Made by a program: the position numbers and the translations under genes. Under the pieces are notes generated by a model that saw nothing but the letters and a program-made list of their open reading frames with translations, had not been told where the DNA came from and made no database searches. A stretch of 64,000 nt of DNA from Nelumbo lutea (Eukaryota > Streptophyta > Magnoliopsida > Proteales > Nelumbonaceae), in assembly GCA_022828595.1 (NCBI GenBank), contig JAKGHH010000002.1, forward strand, positions 108,373,254 through 108,437,253, read 5' to 3'. This document shows positions 33,452 through 45,697 of this stretch, piece after piece (positions within the stretch are counted from its first letter, which is position 1; each line of letters starts with the position of its first letter).

Positions 33452-33782
33452 TACCAACGGTGTTCTTGTTATTGCTACGATTCAAGTCTCCATTTACACG
33501 TTTGTGGTGGGCGTGAGACCCATAACTCGATGCTTGCGAGTTGCGACGCATCAGTCCTGTGTGTCCTTTCTGGCTAAGCCACCTTATGGGCCCCATCGAA
33601 GACATTGTCATCACCAAAGGTCAAGGTTGGACCCACCGGATGAACTTTCTCCCCCATACAATATTAATTTCTTCCAACTAATTCATTCATTTTCCGTGAG
33701 CATCCATCGAATTGGAGAATTTCTGCCAACAAAACACGTTTCAATCCTTATCAATTTGATCTAACACCTCGAAACCCACCAT

Positions 33783-33860
33783 ATATGAGATGTGTGGTGT
33801 AATATTGTAGGTTGTTGGAATATATTTTATTGGCAGATGATCCGGACTCAAGCCCATGAA
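33783..33860 (+). repeat. Fragment related to the inverted repeat at 52816-53084
   Basis: ATGAGATGTGTGGTGT..TTGGCAGATGATCCGGA here parallels ATGAGATGTATGGTGT..GTAGGCAGGAGATCCGGA at 53047-53115, with small indels. It is a partial copy of the same repeat family. Confidence 0.55.
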
Positions 33861-34383
33861 CTGGTAAATCCGAATTGTCCGCACCGGTTGTGGCATATTA
33901 TGCTGTCTCAAGATATTTTCTTCCTCCCCAAGGTGGTTTTGTTTGATCCTTTTTGTTAAAGAAAATATTCCATGCCTATCATTTTTTTTAAACTTAGAGT
34001 AAAGAATTTGACCAAATAAATGAAAAAAAAATAAAAATTAATAAGGCCGACAAAGAGATCAAATTCGTCGTCAATTTTTATTCCGAAGACTTGACCGCCA
34101 TTCAAATATCTTTATCTATTCCAAATGATTTATGATCTATATGTATATATATGTGGATCCTGGTAACCGATTTATCTTTATCCACATCCCCACATGCAAT
34201 GCAAGTCGTCTGGGGCGCTGGGTAACCAATTTCTCTCAATGATTGATGAACCCAATCCCCGAGTCCCAGAACCATAGAACAATATTAATGTTTCAGACTT
34301 TCTGTTGATTCATTAGTGCTGGATTTTTAGCTGAAAAGTTAACAAAAGAATCTCATTTTTCTGTTTCACAGGCAGAAGTTACA

Positions 34384-35532
34384 ATGGGAGCCGGTGGGCG
34401 AATGGTCGTCCCTACCACCAAGAAGCAAGAACACGATGCCCTCCGCCGAGCCCCACACTCAGCTCCTCCATTCACCCTGAGCCAGATTAAGAAAGCCATA
34501 CCGCGTCACTGTTTCCAGCGCTCCGTGCTCCGATCCTTCTCCTACGTTGTCTATGACCTTGCCATGGTCTTTGCCTTCTACCACATTGCCACCACTTATT
34601 TCCACCTCTTACCTCACTCACTCTCCTACCTCGCCTGGCCAATCTATTGGGTCATACAGGGCTGTGTCCTCACAGGTGTTTGGGTCATAGCCCACGAATG
34701 TGGCCACCATGCATTCAGTGACTACCAATGGCTAGACGACACGGTCGGACTTATCCTTCACTCTGCCCTTCTCGTTCCCTACTTCTCCTGGAAGTACAGC
34801 CATCGACGCCACCACTCAAACACTGGGTCCCTTGAGCGTGATGAGGTCTTCGTTCCAAAACCCAAATCCAAGATCCCATGGTTCTCTAGGTACCTCAACA
34901 ACCCTCCCGGCCGTGTCCTCACACTCACAATCACACTCACTCTTGGGTGGCCACTATACTTGTTATTCAATGTCTCCGGCCGTCACTACGACCGCTTTGC
35001 CTGCCATTATGACCCTTACGGCCCAATTTACTCCAACCGTGAACGAATGCAGATCTACATCTCCGATGCCGGTGTCCTTGCGGTCACATACGGTCTGTTT
35101 CGGCTTGTGGCTGCAAAAGGGCTCGCTTGGGTTGTATGTGTCTATGGAGTCCCATTGTTGATCGTGAATGGATTCCTTGTCATGATCACCTACTTGCAGC
35201 ACACCCACCCGTCTCTGCCGCATTACGATCCCACCGAGTGGGACTGGCTGAGGGGAGCATTGGCAACCATGGATAGGGACTACGGGGTGTTGAACAAGGT
35301 CTTTCATAACATCACAGATACACATGTTGCCCACCATTTGTTCTCGATGATGCCACATTATCATGCAATGGAGGCAACCAAAGCCATCAGGCCTATTCTT
35401 GGTGATTACTACCAGTTTGACGGAACCCCATTTTACATGGCAATGTGGAGAGAAGCAAAGGAATGTATTTACGTGGAGCCGGATGAGAATTCCAAGGATA
35501 AAGGGGTGTACTGGTACAAGAACATGTTTTGA
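34384..35532 (+). CDS. FAD2: Oleate (delta-12) desaturase FAD2, microsomal
   Basis: A 382-residue membrane desaturase of the endoplasmic reticulum. It inserts the second double bond into oleoyl groups on phosphatidylcholine to give linoleate, using cytochrome b5. The N-terminus MGAGGRM is the standard plant FAD2 start. The three iron-binding histidine boxes are intact: HECGHH (104-109), HRRHH (140-144) and HVAHH (314-318). Hydrophobic segments lie at about 55-75, 83-103, 178-196 and 225-268. The length matches the usual 383. The coding region is one uninterrupted exon behind a leader intron, as in other plant FAD2 genes. Sequences around the boxes ([27 protein letters not shown]) are those of true desaturases rather than the hydroxylase or acetylenase variants. 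Two oddities: SMMPHYHA (321-328) where Thr is usual at 322, and a C-terminus YKNMF instead of a YNNKL/F-type ER retrieval end. Confidence 0.95.
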   Translation: MGAGGRMVVPTTKKQEHDALRRAPHSAPPFTLSQIKKAIPRHCFQRSVLRSFSYVVYDLAMVFAFYHIATTYFHLLPHSLSYLAWPIYWVIQGCVLTGVWVIAHECGHHAFSDYQWLDDTVGLILHSALLVPYFSWKYSHRRHHSNTGSLERDEVFVPKPKSKIPWFSRYLNNPPGRVLTLTITLTLGWPLYLLFNVSGRHYDRFACHYDPYGPIYSNRERMQIYISDAGVLAVTYGLFRLVAAKGLAWVVCVYGVPLLIVNGFLVMITYLQHTHPSLPHYDPTEWDWLRGALATMDRDYGVLNKVFHNITDTHVAHHLFSMMPHYHAMEATKAIRPILGDYYQFDGTPFYMAMWREAKECIYVEPDENSKDKGVYWYKNMF

Positions 35533-35775
35533 GTCATTTGATACTTCCAAGTTCAAAGTAAAAACGAAATCACAAGCAAGCCAAGGCAATGAAGATCGTG
35601 ATGAATGAAACGTAGCTAGGAAGCTCTTTTTACTTACCCATCACTGAAGCGAATGGAGTTCTGTTTGTATTGAGAATTGAGACTATGGTATTAGTAGCTA
35701 GTCGGTCTAATCTTGTGTTTCTATACTTCCCAATGTAGGAGTTCTGTTTGCTACGATAGATTGGTAGAAATAAAT
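35533..35775 (+). other. FAD2: FAD2 3' UTR with poly(A) signal
   Basis: AATAAA at 35769..35774, 237 bp after the stop codon, is a plausible polyadenylation signal. No further ORF. The exact cleavage site is not determinable. Confidence 0.55.
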
Positions 35776-35960
35776 CTACTGGCACCTTGAAGCCGCTTGC
35801 AAAGCTGTTTCGTTTAGATTAGTATTGTTTACCACCATATTGAAACTTGAAAGCATAAAATTATCATCCACGGCAGATTGCTAACATGAACGTTATTAAA
35901 TGGGGAAATGAAGTCATTTTAAGGTTCTATGGTAGTCATAAATGCTAATAGTGAGGGATT

Positions 35961-36140
35961 GAAGTGTTTGGTACAGTTGCGTTGAGTTGCCGTTGATTAA
36001 TACAAATGTGTGACTTTTTTCTTTTTAAATTTTTTGACTTTTGAAAGTGAAATTTAATGTTTCTCATGCATACATTTTTTTAATTGAAATGATACTAATC
36101 AACATTTTACAAATTTGTATTTATCAACCCAAAATGAAAC
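35961..36140. mobile_element. 5' part of a PIF/Harbinger-like MITE (copy of the 43108 family)
   Basis: GAAGTGTTTGGTACAGTTGCGTTG..TTGCCGTT..AATACAAAT corresponds base for base, with changes, to the left half of the element at 43108-43467. The right half appears to be interrupted by the hAT element at 36141; its right end could not be identified. Confidence 0.55.
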
Positions 36141-36594
36141 TAGCAATGGCAACATGTTGGGTTGCCATTCCTGTACCCAGTGGTGGAGGAGGAGGTTTGG
36201 GGCGGGGCATATATTCCCCATTAGGGATGGGGAATTCCTGAATTTTTCTCTCTCTAAGGCAATTATTTAAAAATTATTTATTTTATAGACAATTTATATA
36301 TAAATATAAGAATTTGGGGGTATTTTAGGAATTGAATTATAATACTTTAAGTGTAATTAAAAAAATAAAAGTATGTGATCTTAGGATTTTAAGAATTTAA
36401 AAAAAAATTAGAGATATTTTAAATATCAATTTTAAACCTAAAGATATTTTATTAATTTACCTTCGAATTCGGGACAAATTCGAAGAATTAGATACAAAAC
36501 CCATTCCACCCCATTCCTGTTTAGAGTCGGGAAAAATATGCCTCATTTGGAATGGAACGGAGTCCCAGTTTTATAGGAAAAATTACCATCTCTA
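36141..36594. mobile_element. Non-autonomous hAT element
   Basis: 454 bp, ends TAGCAATGGCAA and (reverse complement) TAGAGATGGTAA, flanked by AATGAAAC (36133..36140) and AATGCAAC (36595..36602), 7 of 8 matching. Subterminal GGGGCGGGG/CCACCCC blocks and an AT-rich centre. No transposase. Confidence 0.8.
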
Positions 36595-36602
36595 AATGCA
36601 AC

Positions 36603-37440
36603 ACACCCGTAATTGGGGCCAAATGTATTTCATGACCGCCATGGGGATGATCATTGGTTCCACAGCCCTCATTTTAAATGAAATTAATGCCCCCTAAAAG
36701 ATAAACCTGTTTGAGATGCCAGCCAAATGAAGTGACATTTATCCCTGCTACATATTCATTTTGAGAGCAAGTTCACCATAATACGAAGTTATTCACTAAA
36801 TGGGGTCAGTTCAAGGTTTCTAGTAAATGTTTTCCCGAACAGTAAGAGATGCCAAAAAAAAAATCCAGTATAGGTTCAAATGCCCTCAAACCAGACCAAA
36901 CAGACCTAAAATAAAACAATCCTACTATATTTCACATAGCATCCAAACAGACCAAAACATGCTAGAGAAATCAAAAGAGATAAATTAGCCTGAATAATCT
37001 TCACTAACAGAAGAAAAACTCAGAGCTTAAACTAGCCTCTTCAGTGACAAGAGTGAAGAAAAGTCACTCCCATTTAGAAAGCATTCTTAAGAACTTGTTT
37101 TAATTCTTGTGCTTCACCATGTCATAAATCCTATGTTGCCTTGAACCAAACCTGAAATGAAGCTAGAACTGATAAAAGAGTGGAAATAAACTGGTTTCAG
37201 ATATTCTCTCGTCTTTGCACTTATACCAGAAGCCTAATGTCGCATTTTTTTTTTTCACTACGAGGTAGAGAAGTGAATGAGAAATTCTCAGCATGGTCTC
37301 ATGGATGTCAAGAACAAAACAAGGAAAAGCAGCTCGAAATGTTTCAAAAACCAGATTTTTACAGGAAGAAGCTGTTTCCTGAGAAACTTTTATTCAATGG
37401 GTTCCTGCCAATGGCGCTTATTTAAGTTCTCTCTTCACTC
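36603..37440. other. Intergenic; nothing recognised
   Basis: Open frames at 37180-37588 overlap in two frames and run into the hAT element. They have no recognisable domain and no splice or promoter context. Confidence 0.5.
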
Positions 37441-37448
37441 GTCTTACT

Positions 37449-38161
37449 TAGGAATGGCAATGGGTAGCGTATTCGTGCAAATTGTCCTACTCATTCCCAA
37501 ACCCATTTATGTATCCTTGATTTCAAACCCGTTTCAAATTCGTCTAACTTTTCCTCTCAATTTCCTAAACCCATTAAACCCATCCTGACCCATCCCACCC
37601 ATTAAACCCCTTGACCAAACGTCTTCTATTAAAAAAATGTTTCTTAATGCTTATAGTGTGACTTGGACCCAAATCAATTAAGCCACTAAGTCATCTGGCT
37701 TTTTGTGTCATTTAATGAAATAAAATAGATTTTATTAACTTTTTGTTCATCAAAACAATCAATACAGGTATATGGTTAACAATTCCAACTAAAAATTAAA
37801 AGAAATAATATTTAAAATTAGCATTTTATAACTGAATGAAATAAACAATATATCAAATCCAAATTTACATCAAATGATGATTTTAATCCCAAAAAAATTA
37901 CACAAATAAAATATTAATAATAGAATAATAATCTTAATACTTTAAATTTATAAATTTATGCATGATATATCATATAATATGTTCATATTTATGCATCCCA
38001 GGTATTGGGCATTGGATACCCAAAAGTTAAACCCAAACTTGTCCCAAACCCTATAGGGTTTTAATCTAAAATCCCAAATTTTATAGGGTTTTTATAAACA
38101 GGTCAAATTAGGGTTGGGGCGGGTCAGATACCCAAAAATTCCCATGAAATTGTCATCCCTA
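37449..38161. mobile_element. Non-autonomous hAT element (degraded ends)
   Basis: Ends TAGGAATGGCAATGGG and (reverse complement) TAGGGATGACAATTTC. Subterminal ACCCATTAAACCC and GGGTTGGGGCGGG blocks, AT-rich centre. Flanks GTCTTACT and GACTCCTA do not match well, so the duplication has decayed or the ends are off by a few bases. Confidence 0.65.
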
Positions 38162-39952
38162 GACTCCTACTTTCGCTCAGGGATGCAAGTCAAGGGTCCC
38201 AAAACCCGTTACAAAACCGTGCTCACAAGGTACTCACTACCACTTGCAACTATGTATTGAGAATATCTTCATACTTGTATGTTTTAATTCATGAAAAGCC
38301 AATGCAATAACTGCAAGTGACTAGGAATTCAATATGAGCATGGTCTTGGTCTTGTAAGGACGGAACGTGAATTCGCAAGTCAAAGGCCCAGAGCATGATG
38401 CGCCTGGTAGAGTCAGTCAGGATGGGCCTGAAGAGATCACAACAACGGAGTACTTTCTTCAGGCTAGCACCATTCAACCGAAAGTGACTGCTAACTTTTG
38501 GCCTCAAACTTCACTCAACCCGAGGTTTATGACAGCAAAGTTTAGCTGAATGACTGTGGAATCAATTACAAGGTTTAAAATTTATGGAACCCACACTTTT
38601 TTCAGTAGGGCCTATGAATTTATTACTGAAAACAGCTATTTTATTCAATTTATGGGCTTACCACACTTTTGGAAAAGAGCCAGCTTTTGTCATTATGGCC
38701 GAGCCGTTCCATTGGAGTTCAATTATATAAGCCCGAAAACATCTGGGCCCTAAATTTTTGGGATTGATTAATCAGGTACTCCGCATTATGTCCTTCTGGC
38801 CGAAGTTACACCACTTTTGCTCTCATTAGGCACTCATGCTAAAATGAGAACTTCTGGTCGATTGTGTCCATATTATGTTATTTACTTATTTTCTGTATGT
38901 GGCCTGAATTATGTTCCAAGATATGATGAATAAGTTGGCTCACCTCATTGCTCGATATGCTCTTTTCAATCTCTTCTGTTTATACTTGGGTCGGTGATAT
39001 CATACTTAGAAGCTGCTGTACAGAGAGGCTGTGCTCAATGGGTAGTTTAGTCCCCTTATCTCTTTTGGGTTGGGGTGTAATTTTAAGGTTTTTTTTTTAG
39101 ATCTTAAGAAGGGGAAAATTGGTTAATGAGATTTTTGTTCTTATTGACTAATATATTCATATATTTTTTTTTAGATTTATGTGTGGTTAATGAAAATTTT
39201 ATTTTTCCTAGATATCACTTATCCAAGTGGATAAGCAACTTTTTCACTTAAGAGAAAAATTGCCAACACTTAGGATAAAATTTTCCCTTTTAATAATCAC
39301 TTTCTATGACTAAAATGATTATTTTCTTATTTATCTGGGAAATAAAAAAACATAGGCCAATGCACTTATCCGGGTAAATATTTCCTAAGAAGCACTTATT
39401 CGAGTAATTGCATTTGCCCAGATAAATAACTTCCCAAAATGCAAACAGAACCTAAGGGAAAGAAAGGAAACAAAAAATACACTATATAGAAGGCTTAGTG
39501 CACTTGCAAGCCCATTCAATTTCCTGATAATAAAATTAGGCAAGCCAAGCTAAGCTCTTAACTCTGGCCAGGATTTAGTAAGCACCCACAATTAGACACG
39601 TGGTTAGTTTTTATCTCTAAAATAAAATACTCTTGTATTAAGAAAGGGCTAGCCAGGTGGCTACTTTTTGTAATTTGGTATACTGCGTTTTCCTAACTTT
39701 AAGCCCTCAAAGTAGTTTTTCAAAGGAGAAGGGACCAAACTATGCTACCGCAGCATGTAAAGCCAGGCCAAAAATATCAAGTTTCCAGCCTTTCAATGTA
39801 TAATGGGAGCAATGGAACTATTGCATAAAATTGTATATGGTTAGGGCTGCAACTTTTACCTGCCCAACCCAAGATTTTGCATAAATTGGGCTGTTGTTCT
39901 CCTGCTCTATATTGGAGCTGGATTAATGAAAAGTAGATGCACAATCAAATCA
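38162..39952. other. Intergenic; no gene seen
   Basis: Includes frames at 38367-38753 with ordinary base composition but no domain I know. Between 39200 and 39430 ACTTATCC/GGATAAG words recur in both orientations (for example 39213, 39230, 39365), suggesting a degraded small inverted-repeat element. Confidence 0.45.
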
Positions 39953-39955
39953 TAA

Positions 39956-40220
39956 GGCTTAGTTTGGAAAGAATAGAAATACTAATAATATGTACAATAC
40001 AAATAAATGCAAAATAATACAAAGTATATATTTATATTTTTACTCCTTCCAAAGTGAGCCTAGTGCAGTGTAAATTTAGAAATATAATATACAAGATTTT
40101 GTACGGTGCATATTTGTATTTGTATTCTTACCCGACTTGTTTTTGCACTCTTCCCAAACTTGTATTTGTACTCTTTCCAACTACAAATTTTGAGAAGAGT
40201 ACAAAATCCCAAATAGAGCC
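39956..40220. mobile_element. Tourist-like (PIF/Harbinger) MITE
   Basis: Begins GGCTTAGTTTGGAAAG and ends (reverse complement) GGCTCTATTTGGGATT. TAA is repeated at 39953..39955 and 40221..40223, the 3-bp duplication expected for PIF/Harbinger. An internal end-like motif CTTCCAAAGTGAGCC at 40046-40060 suggests a composite of two copies. Same family as 52390 and 52729. Confidence 0.75.
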
Positions 40221-40223
40221 TAA

Positions 40224-42964
40224 AGCTCAAATTGAAGGTAGGTTTGCAAAATATAAGAATGAATCCCCTCAAACCCAACCCACCCAACCAAGCCTACCCA
40301 AGCCTGAACTCAGCCTGAGTTGTGTCTGGTTTAACTCGTATTGGGCTTAGATTGGCAACTTGGTATTTGACATCAGGTTGGGCGAGGCCCAAGCCTGAGA
40401 TCTAGGTACCCTTGATTGGTTTATCATACTTTGAAGGAAATCGAAAGAACCCTTACAAATATAAACATTATTTTCATCCATACTCTAAGGGAGGATAATT
40501 GCTGATCGGTTGGCTAATAGGGTATTGATGAAGAAGAGAGATTGCTTTCTTGGTTCTAATCTTCTTGATGGCATAAAGAGATTCTTGCGTGAAGACTACA
40601 TTGTCATACTTCTGCTCCAGATAGATTAAAGATCTCTGAATCCCTTACAATCATATGTTGTTTTTGTTTTTTTTTTTTTTTTTTTTTTTTTTATTGCTGT
40701 CTTTTGGTTGTATTTGGAGTGGGTTGAGAGATTCAGGGGAAGTTTTTGTATTTTGGGCATGGGGGCAAAGTAGGCTATGTCCACTGTAATTATTTTTTTC
40801 TCTTTTGGTACTGGTTAATAAAATATCAAGGTGACCCCCCTCCAAGTATAGGATTAAAAAATAAGAAATAAATGAAACCGAGATCTAGGTATTAGGGTTG
40901 AGTTACATTGGCCCTAAACCCAATCTAAACCATTCAAGTTGAATCTGTAAAAGTTAAATCCAAATATCATATATCATATATGATTAATACTTATTTGTAC
41001 ATATGCATAATACGTATGTATATATATATATATATAAATTATTATATAATTATCAATAAAAAATCAATTAATTAAGTTGAATTGTTTAAGAACATCCCGT
41101 TTTTTTATAAAGGGGGCACAACCCTAATAAGATTAACAAAAACACCCCTATGTTTTCACTAGGAATATGCCCAGGTTCAGTTTAAAACCTCGGTAAGGTT
41201 CAAAACTTTAATGTAAAACCTAGGCCAATTTAAAAATTGTGCATCTTTTTAAGCTAGGAAGTCGTCCTTGATAAGACCAGACATTGGATTCTCACAAGTC
41301 TGGGCTGAAATAAAATCAACAAGTACTTATTTTCCCATTTTTTATCTCTCAAAAAAAATCTCACTTTGTAACTATCAAACAATGCATTATTGGTGAGAGA
41401 GAGAGAGGGTTGACATTGATCATAAGATGAGCAAGATTTCTCACTGTTGACCTTATATTTTTAAAGAGGGGATATGTGTGTTTAGTTCAACCAAATGGTT
41501 GTAATCAACTACTGGTCCTTCCCTTCATTTTGCCCTGGAAAAACAAGCTTGATTGAGAGTGGCAAACTGTTTGATATTGCTTCAAGTCCAAAGTCAACTG
41601 GTTTATTTTGTATCCATTACCAATCCATCCGGGTCATATGTTTTGTATTTTTATATTTAGGAAAATACATTTTTGCTGTGTTTGGTTTTATATATATATA
41701 TTGTGGAAGAGAAATGTGTAGGAAAATCCTCAAAGTATTTCAAAAATTTTCATAAGTATTTTCCTTCAACTTTCCATTTCTCTGTAACATTTTAAGAAAC
41801 CAAACACAGAATCAAGGAAGAAAAAAGTTGAAGAACTGGGCATTTTATTCTATTAAGTTGCAGACAAACTAGTGGGAAAGCCTCTGCTTCACAGGGAAAA
41901 ATTTTTTAAATGTCATTTGGAGATATAAATTTTTTACACTTATTTGGAGATACAATAATAAATTAGGTTATATTTTTAAAATAAAATAATTATAACTATA
42001 TTATTATGAATAATAAACAACCACGTAGAACCAGTCTTGAACCAATTATTTAATTGGGATCAAATCATAAACCTCATTATATTGAAAACAATAGTCAAAA
42101 TAATACTATTTTATTTTTATGTTAATAAATTAAATATTTTTACCAATATTATCTTATTTATTATTTATCAAATTTACTATTTCAAATATGAAACATGATA
42201 AAAATACAAGAAAGATAAAAAATTATACTTCATAAAATGTTTGGTTCCAGACCTGAATCAATTCTAGACAAGTAAGAATGAGAACCAATCCAATAATTAA
42301 TCAAGACAAAATTATGGAACCAAAACCGCTATAATTATGTTCAATCAATTTAACTCCATCAGGATAGACCCAACCCATTGGTTCAGCCCTAGTTTTTCTT
42401 AAATAAATTAAATAAAAAAATAAAAGTCTATTGGGATGGGACTAGTATAGGTTATCTCAAACCAGATCCGACCCGTTGACAACACTAAATATTGGGCTCA
42501 AGGGGAGAGAATAATTTCTTAGTAAATTATTTCTAAACAAATAAATAAATAAATATTTATTGAAATCTATCTCTTAATGTCACATCTTTTTTATTCTACC
42601 AGTTTATTTTATTAAAATAAATAATTTATTAAATAAATATTTTGATAATAATAATAATAAAACAAATAAACAAATAAATGAAAATTGAGATAGAGAATAA
42701 GAGAGAGAGAGAGAGAGAGAGATATGAGAAAGACGAAGAATGGCATTTTATTTATAGGATGTAATAATTGTAAATAATTGTATGTGGCACTACTATAATT
42801 TTCAAATGCCACTAAAGCAATTATATAAGGAGATTTATCTTATATGTGGCATTGTTGTAATTTTTGAATATTATAGAAGCAATTATATAGAGAAGTTTGT
42901 CTTATATGTGGCACTCTTATAATTTTCTAGACAAAAAGAGGTGGAAGAAAATAGAAAATAAAGA

Positions 42965-43011
<47 letters not shown>

Positions 43012-43107
43012 CACCGGTTGGTAGACCTTCAAATCATCAAGCATATATATATATATATATATATATATATTGAGTTGGATGCCTAGACCCCAATTTTGGC
43101 AATCCTT
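40224..43107. other. Intergenic with microsatellites; no gene seen
   Basis: Simple repeats: poly(T) about 40665-40692, (TA)n about 41015-41035 and 41689-41700, (GA)n about 42701-42721 and 42971-43008, (AT)n about 43042-43070. An AT-rich stretch at 41960-42400 with GAACCAGT/TTGGTTCAG ends looks like a worn repeat. Nothing coding. Confidence 0.5.
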
Positions 43108-43467
43108 GGAGGTATTTGGTAGAGTGGCATTGTGTTGCCGTTACATTTTGAATTGATCAATACAAATTTGTGATAGAATTTTTTTTTTTTACTTAAAACA
43201 TTTTAAAAATGTTTTTAAGTTTATAAATACAAATTGCTATTTCTACATGAAACATTTAATTTGATGTTTCTTACACATGCATGGTTTTAGTTAAAATGAC
43301 ACTCATATATGATGTGGCAACATATCTTTCACACAAATTTATATCGATATATAAACTCTGAAACACAATGGCAACACAAATGTTTTTAATTAGAATGATG
43401 TGGTAACACATCTTTCTCACAAACAACTCAAAACAGCAAACAAAATGGCACTGTACCAAACACCCCC
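43108..43467. mobile_element. PIF/Harbinger-like MITE
   Basis: Left end GGAGGTATTTGGTAGAGTG and right end (reverse complement) GGGGGTGTTTGGTACAGTG are inverted repeats. Inner blocks (AATGATGTGGTAACAC, GGCAACAC) also pair imperfectly. The 3-bp flanks (CTT, TTC) are not a clear duplication. The word ACCAAACACCCCCTTC occurs again at about 43617, so another truncated copy may follow. Confidence 0.65.
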
Positions 43468-44221
43468 TTCGTTTATCGGTTTTAAACCACAAAGTTTGAA
43501 GGACTTCGATTTCAATGGACTTGCCTTCTCTATGACCAGACATGAAAGGAACTGGGACTGATCCTACTACTGGGACCTGCCATCAAGGACTGGACCTAAT
43601 TAGAGTATAAAGTCCTACCAAACACCCCCTTCTCTCTCTCTCTCTCTCCTTGCTTGCTTACATAATCCCTGCTGTTTGGGTTGGGTAATCTCGTATATAT
43701 GACGCCAGCTTAGACAACGCATTTAAACGTCAGCTTTACCAAAAGACTCATGGTCGGTCCTCATTGGCTGTAACTAGAGCGACCATACGATGCCAAGGGG
43801 ACCATTTGGCAATTTATAAAGGTTGTTGTATTGTTTCTCTGAGAAAAGATAAAGAAGTTGTTGTATTGTCTGTATCCAAATGTTAAAATAAAAATTTCAT
43901 CGCCTCCCTCCCTTTTCCCCCATTACGTTTATTATCTTTTTTCATTCTTATCTCTAAATCAATGATCAATAGAGTATTAATACCATATGCTTTCTCTTGC
44001 ACGAGGGTTGACTAATTTACTATCACCCTTCACTATTCCTCCTCCAACAAGTCAGTAATTAAAAAGAATTTTCTATATGTACTTATCTTCCCCACTCCCC
44101 TATAAAATTCGGGTATTTATGTCGGGTTATCTGGTGCCCGACCCACTTCCCCCCAAGATGGACTCCAGACCATGGGAGTTACTTTTTTCCTTTTATTTGG
44201 GTATTTATTAATATATTAGAT
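43468..44221. other. Intergenic; nothing recognised
   Basis: TC-rich run at 43629-43650; otherwise unremarkable. Confidence 0.45.
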
Positions 44222-44470
44222 TAGTGCTTTCAAACTATTGTTGATTTGGATGGTCAGACCATTTGGCCCTGGAGCTATCTATGCAATCAGTTCCATTTCA
44301 CTCTTAACTCGTTATTTGGTCATAAACCATTGACTTGTTTGACCCAGACAATGGTTTGACCATTTTGATTTTATTTATTTTTTTAAATTGAAATGGGTCA
44401 TTCGTTCAAATCAAACGGTTGAACCACTGACCCAAAAACTGGTGGCCAAAGTAGTGATGTCAAGTGACCA
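44222..44470. repeat. Fragment related to the fold-back element at 24978-26102
   Basis: GACCATTTTGATTTTATTTATTTTTTTAAATTG..ATGGGTCATTCGTTC..AAACGGTTGAACC..GACCC parallels the inner left arm at 25138-25235. It is a partial, diverged copy. Confidence 0.5.
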
Positions 44471-44724
44471 TTTCAACTATTGGGTCATTAGCAATTACTG
44501 GAATTACTAACCCCTTAATCATTCTATTATTAGTCAAACTAATGAAAAATAAAGACCATTATCCAATGGCTGTCTAATGTTGGAAGAGGCAAACTGGATA
44601 TAGCCATAAGCTTTGGCGTTTTTTCAGCATGAGTCATGCTTATTAGCCCAAGATTTTACCATTGCACCAACCAATGCCCTAGAAAATGTCACTAAAAATC
44701 CATTATTCTCCACTTTTTAGTTAA

Positions 44725-44755
44725 CTAGTAAACGTGCACGTGCTTCACACGTGGC
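44725..44755 (-). mobile_element. Helitron 3' terminus (minus strand)
   Basis: On the minus strand: CACGTG, loop TGAAG, CACGTG, then CACGTTTA and CTAG followed by host T. A hairpin a few bases before CTAG, with insertion between A and T, is the classic plant Helitron 3' end. The body therefore extends to higher coordinates; its 5' end (TC on the minus strand) was not located, and the MULE at 45698 probably lies inside it. Confidence 0.75.
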
Positions 44756-45697
44756 AATTCTAGATGGTGATAATGATACTAATGATATATCCAATTTTTT
44801 TATAAATTTTATGTATTTTTTGTCTTTTGTTTTATTAGTAATCAGACGCAGATTGCAAAAAATCCAAATCTAATTGCATAAACGCATCATCCACATATGT
44901 GATAATCGAATTGAATTGTGAAGTTTTAAGTATTATTGACAAGCATACCTGATTAGATATACTATTCTTTTTGTAGCGTTTTATCTTTTTTCTTGTATTC
45001 ATTTATCAAAAAAAATATAGGATTTAAATAGAGGGAATTGAATGAGGTGAAAAGTAGTATTTCAATTTACAATTTGAACATTGCAATTAAGAGACTAAAT
45101 TCAAAAGCAAGTATTTTATTTAAAAGAAATTTCCATAATCTTGTTTGTATTTTTAATAGTAGTGTAAATGTAGAATTATATATGTGTTCAATTTTTTCTA
45201 CATTTTTTGTGTAAAAAAAATTCTAATATATCACACTTACTTATTATTTAATGATAAGCATATGATATTATACATGTCCTCTCATGCTTTTTTGCAAAAT
45301 TTATGTATTTTTTATTTTTATATTTTTATATTTTATTAGTTTTATTATTTATTTCCAACATTAAAGGTTAACACATTTAATCCAAAAGTTGAACTATTTA
45401 TTATTAATTTTTATATTTCATGTTTGATTAATTCTAAATTATGTATTTTATTTTCATTATCAATAAAAATGATTCTTGTCTACTATACTTATTTTTTTAA
45501 TTTGATTACTAAAAATATTTTAAATGTGTCTATTTTTTCTATAGTTTTTTTTGTAATTTTCTATATTTATTTCTATTTTAAAAACTGTATTACCTAACTA
45601 TGACTTCATAAGTTTATCAATTTTCTTTAGATGGTTGAATTGCTTAACCACCACTTCGATAAAAAATGGTTTTGTTTTTGAGACAATCTTAAAATAT

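Larger units (their letters stand above)
29546..34371 (+). other. FAD2: FAD2 leader intron, about 4.8 kb
   Basis: Donor CAG/GTATTT at 29546, acceptor TTTCACAG at 34371 (an alternative AG at 34375 is possible), 9 bp before the ATG. Plant FAD2 leader introns I know of are about 1-3 kb and enhance expression; this one is longer. It contains a hAT MITE (31740..32286), a hairpin element (33196..33451) and a fragment of another repeat (33783-33855). The remainder is T-rich intron-like sequence with no convincing gene: open frames at 29984-31181 show no domain. Confidence 0.75.

Noticed and set aside
34779..35608. Frames overlapping FAD2 (34779-34970, 34963-35589 minus; 34832-35161, 35363-35608 plus)
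   Set aside because: Alternative-frame shadows of the FAD2 coding exon.
39060..39450. Candidate MITE with ACTTATCC/GGATAAG words and a GCAAACAGAACCTAAGG end
   Set aside because: No matching left end or duplication could be found.
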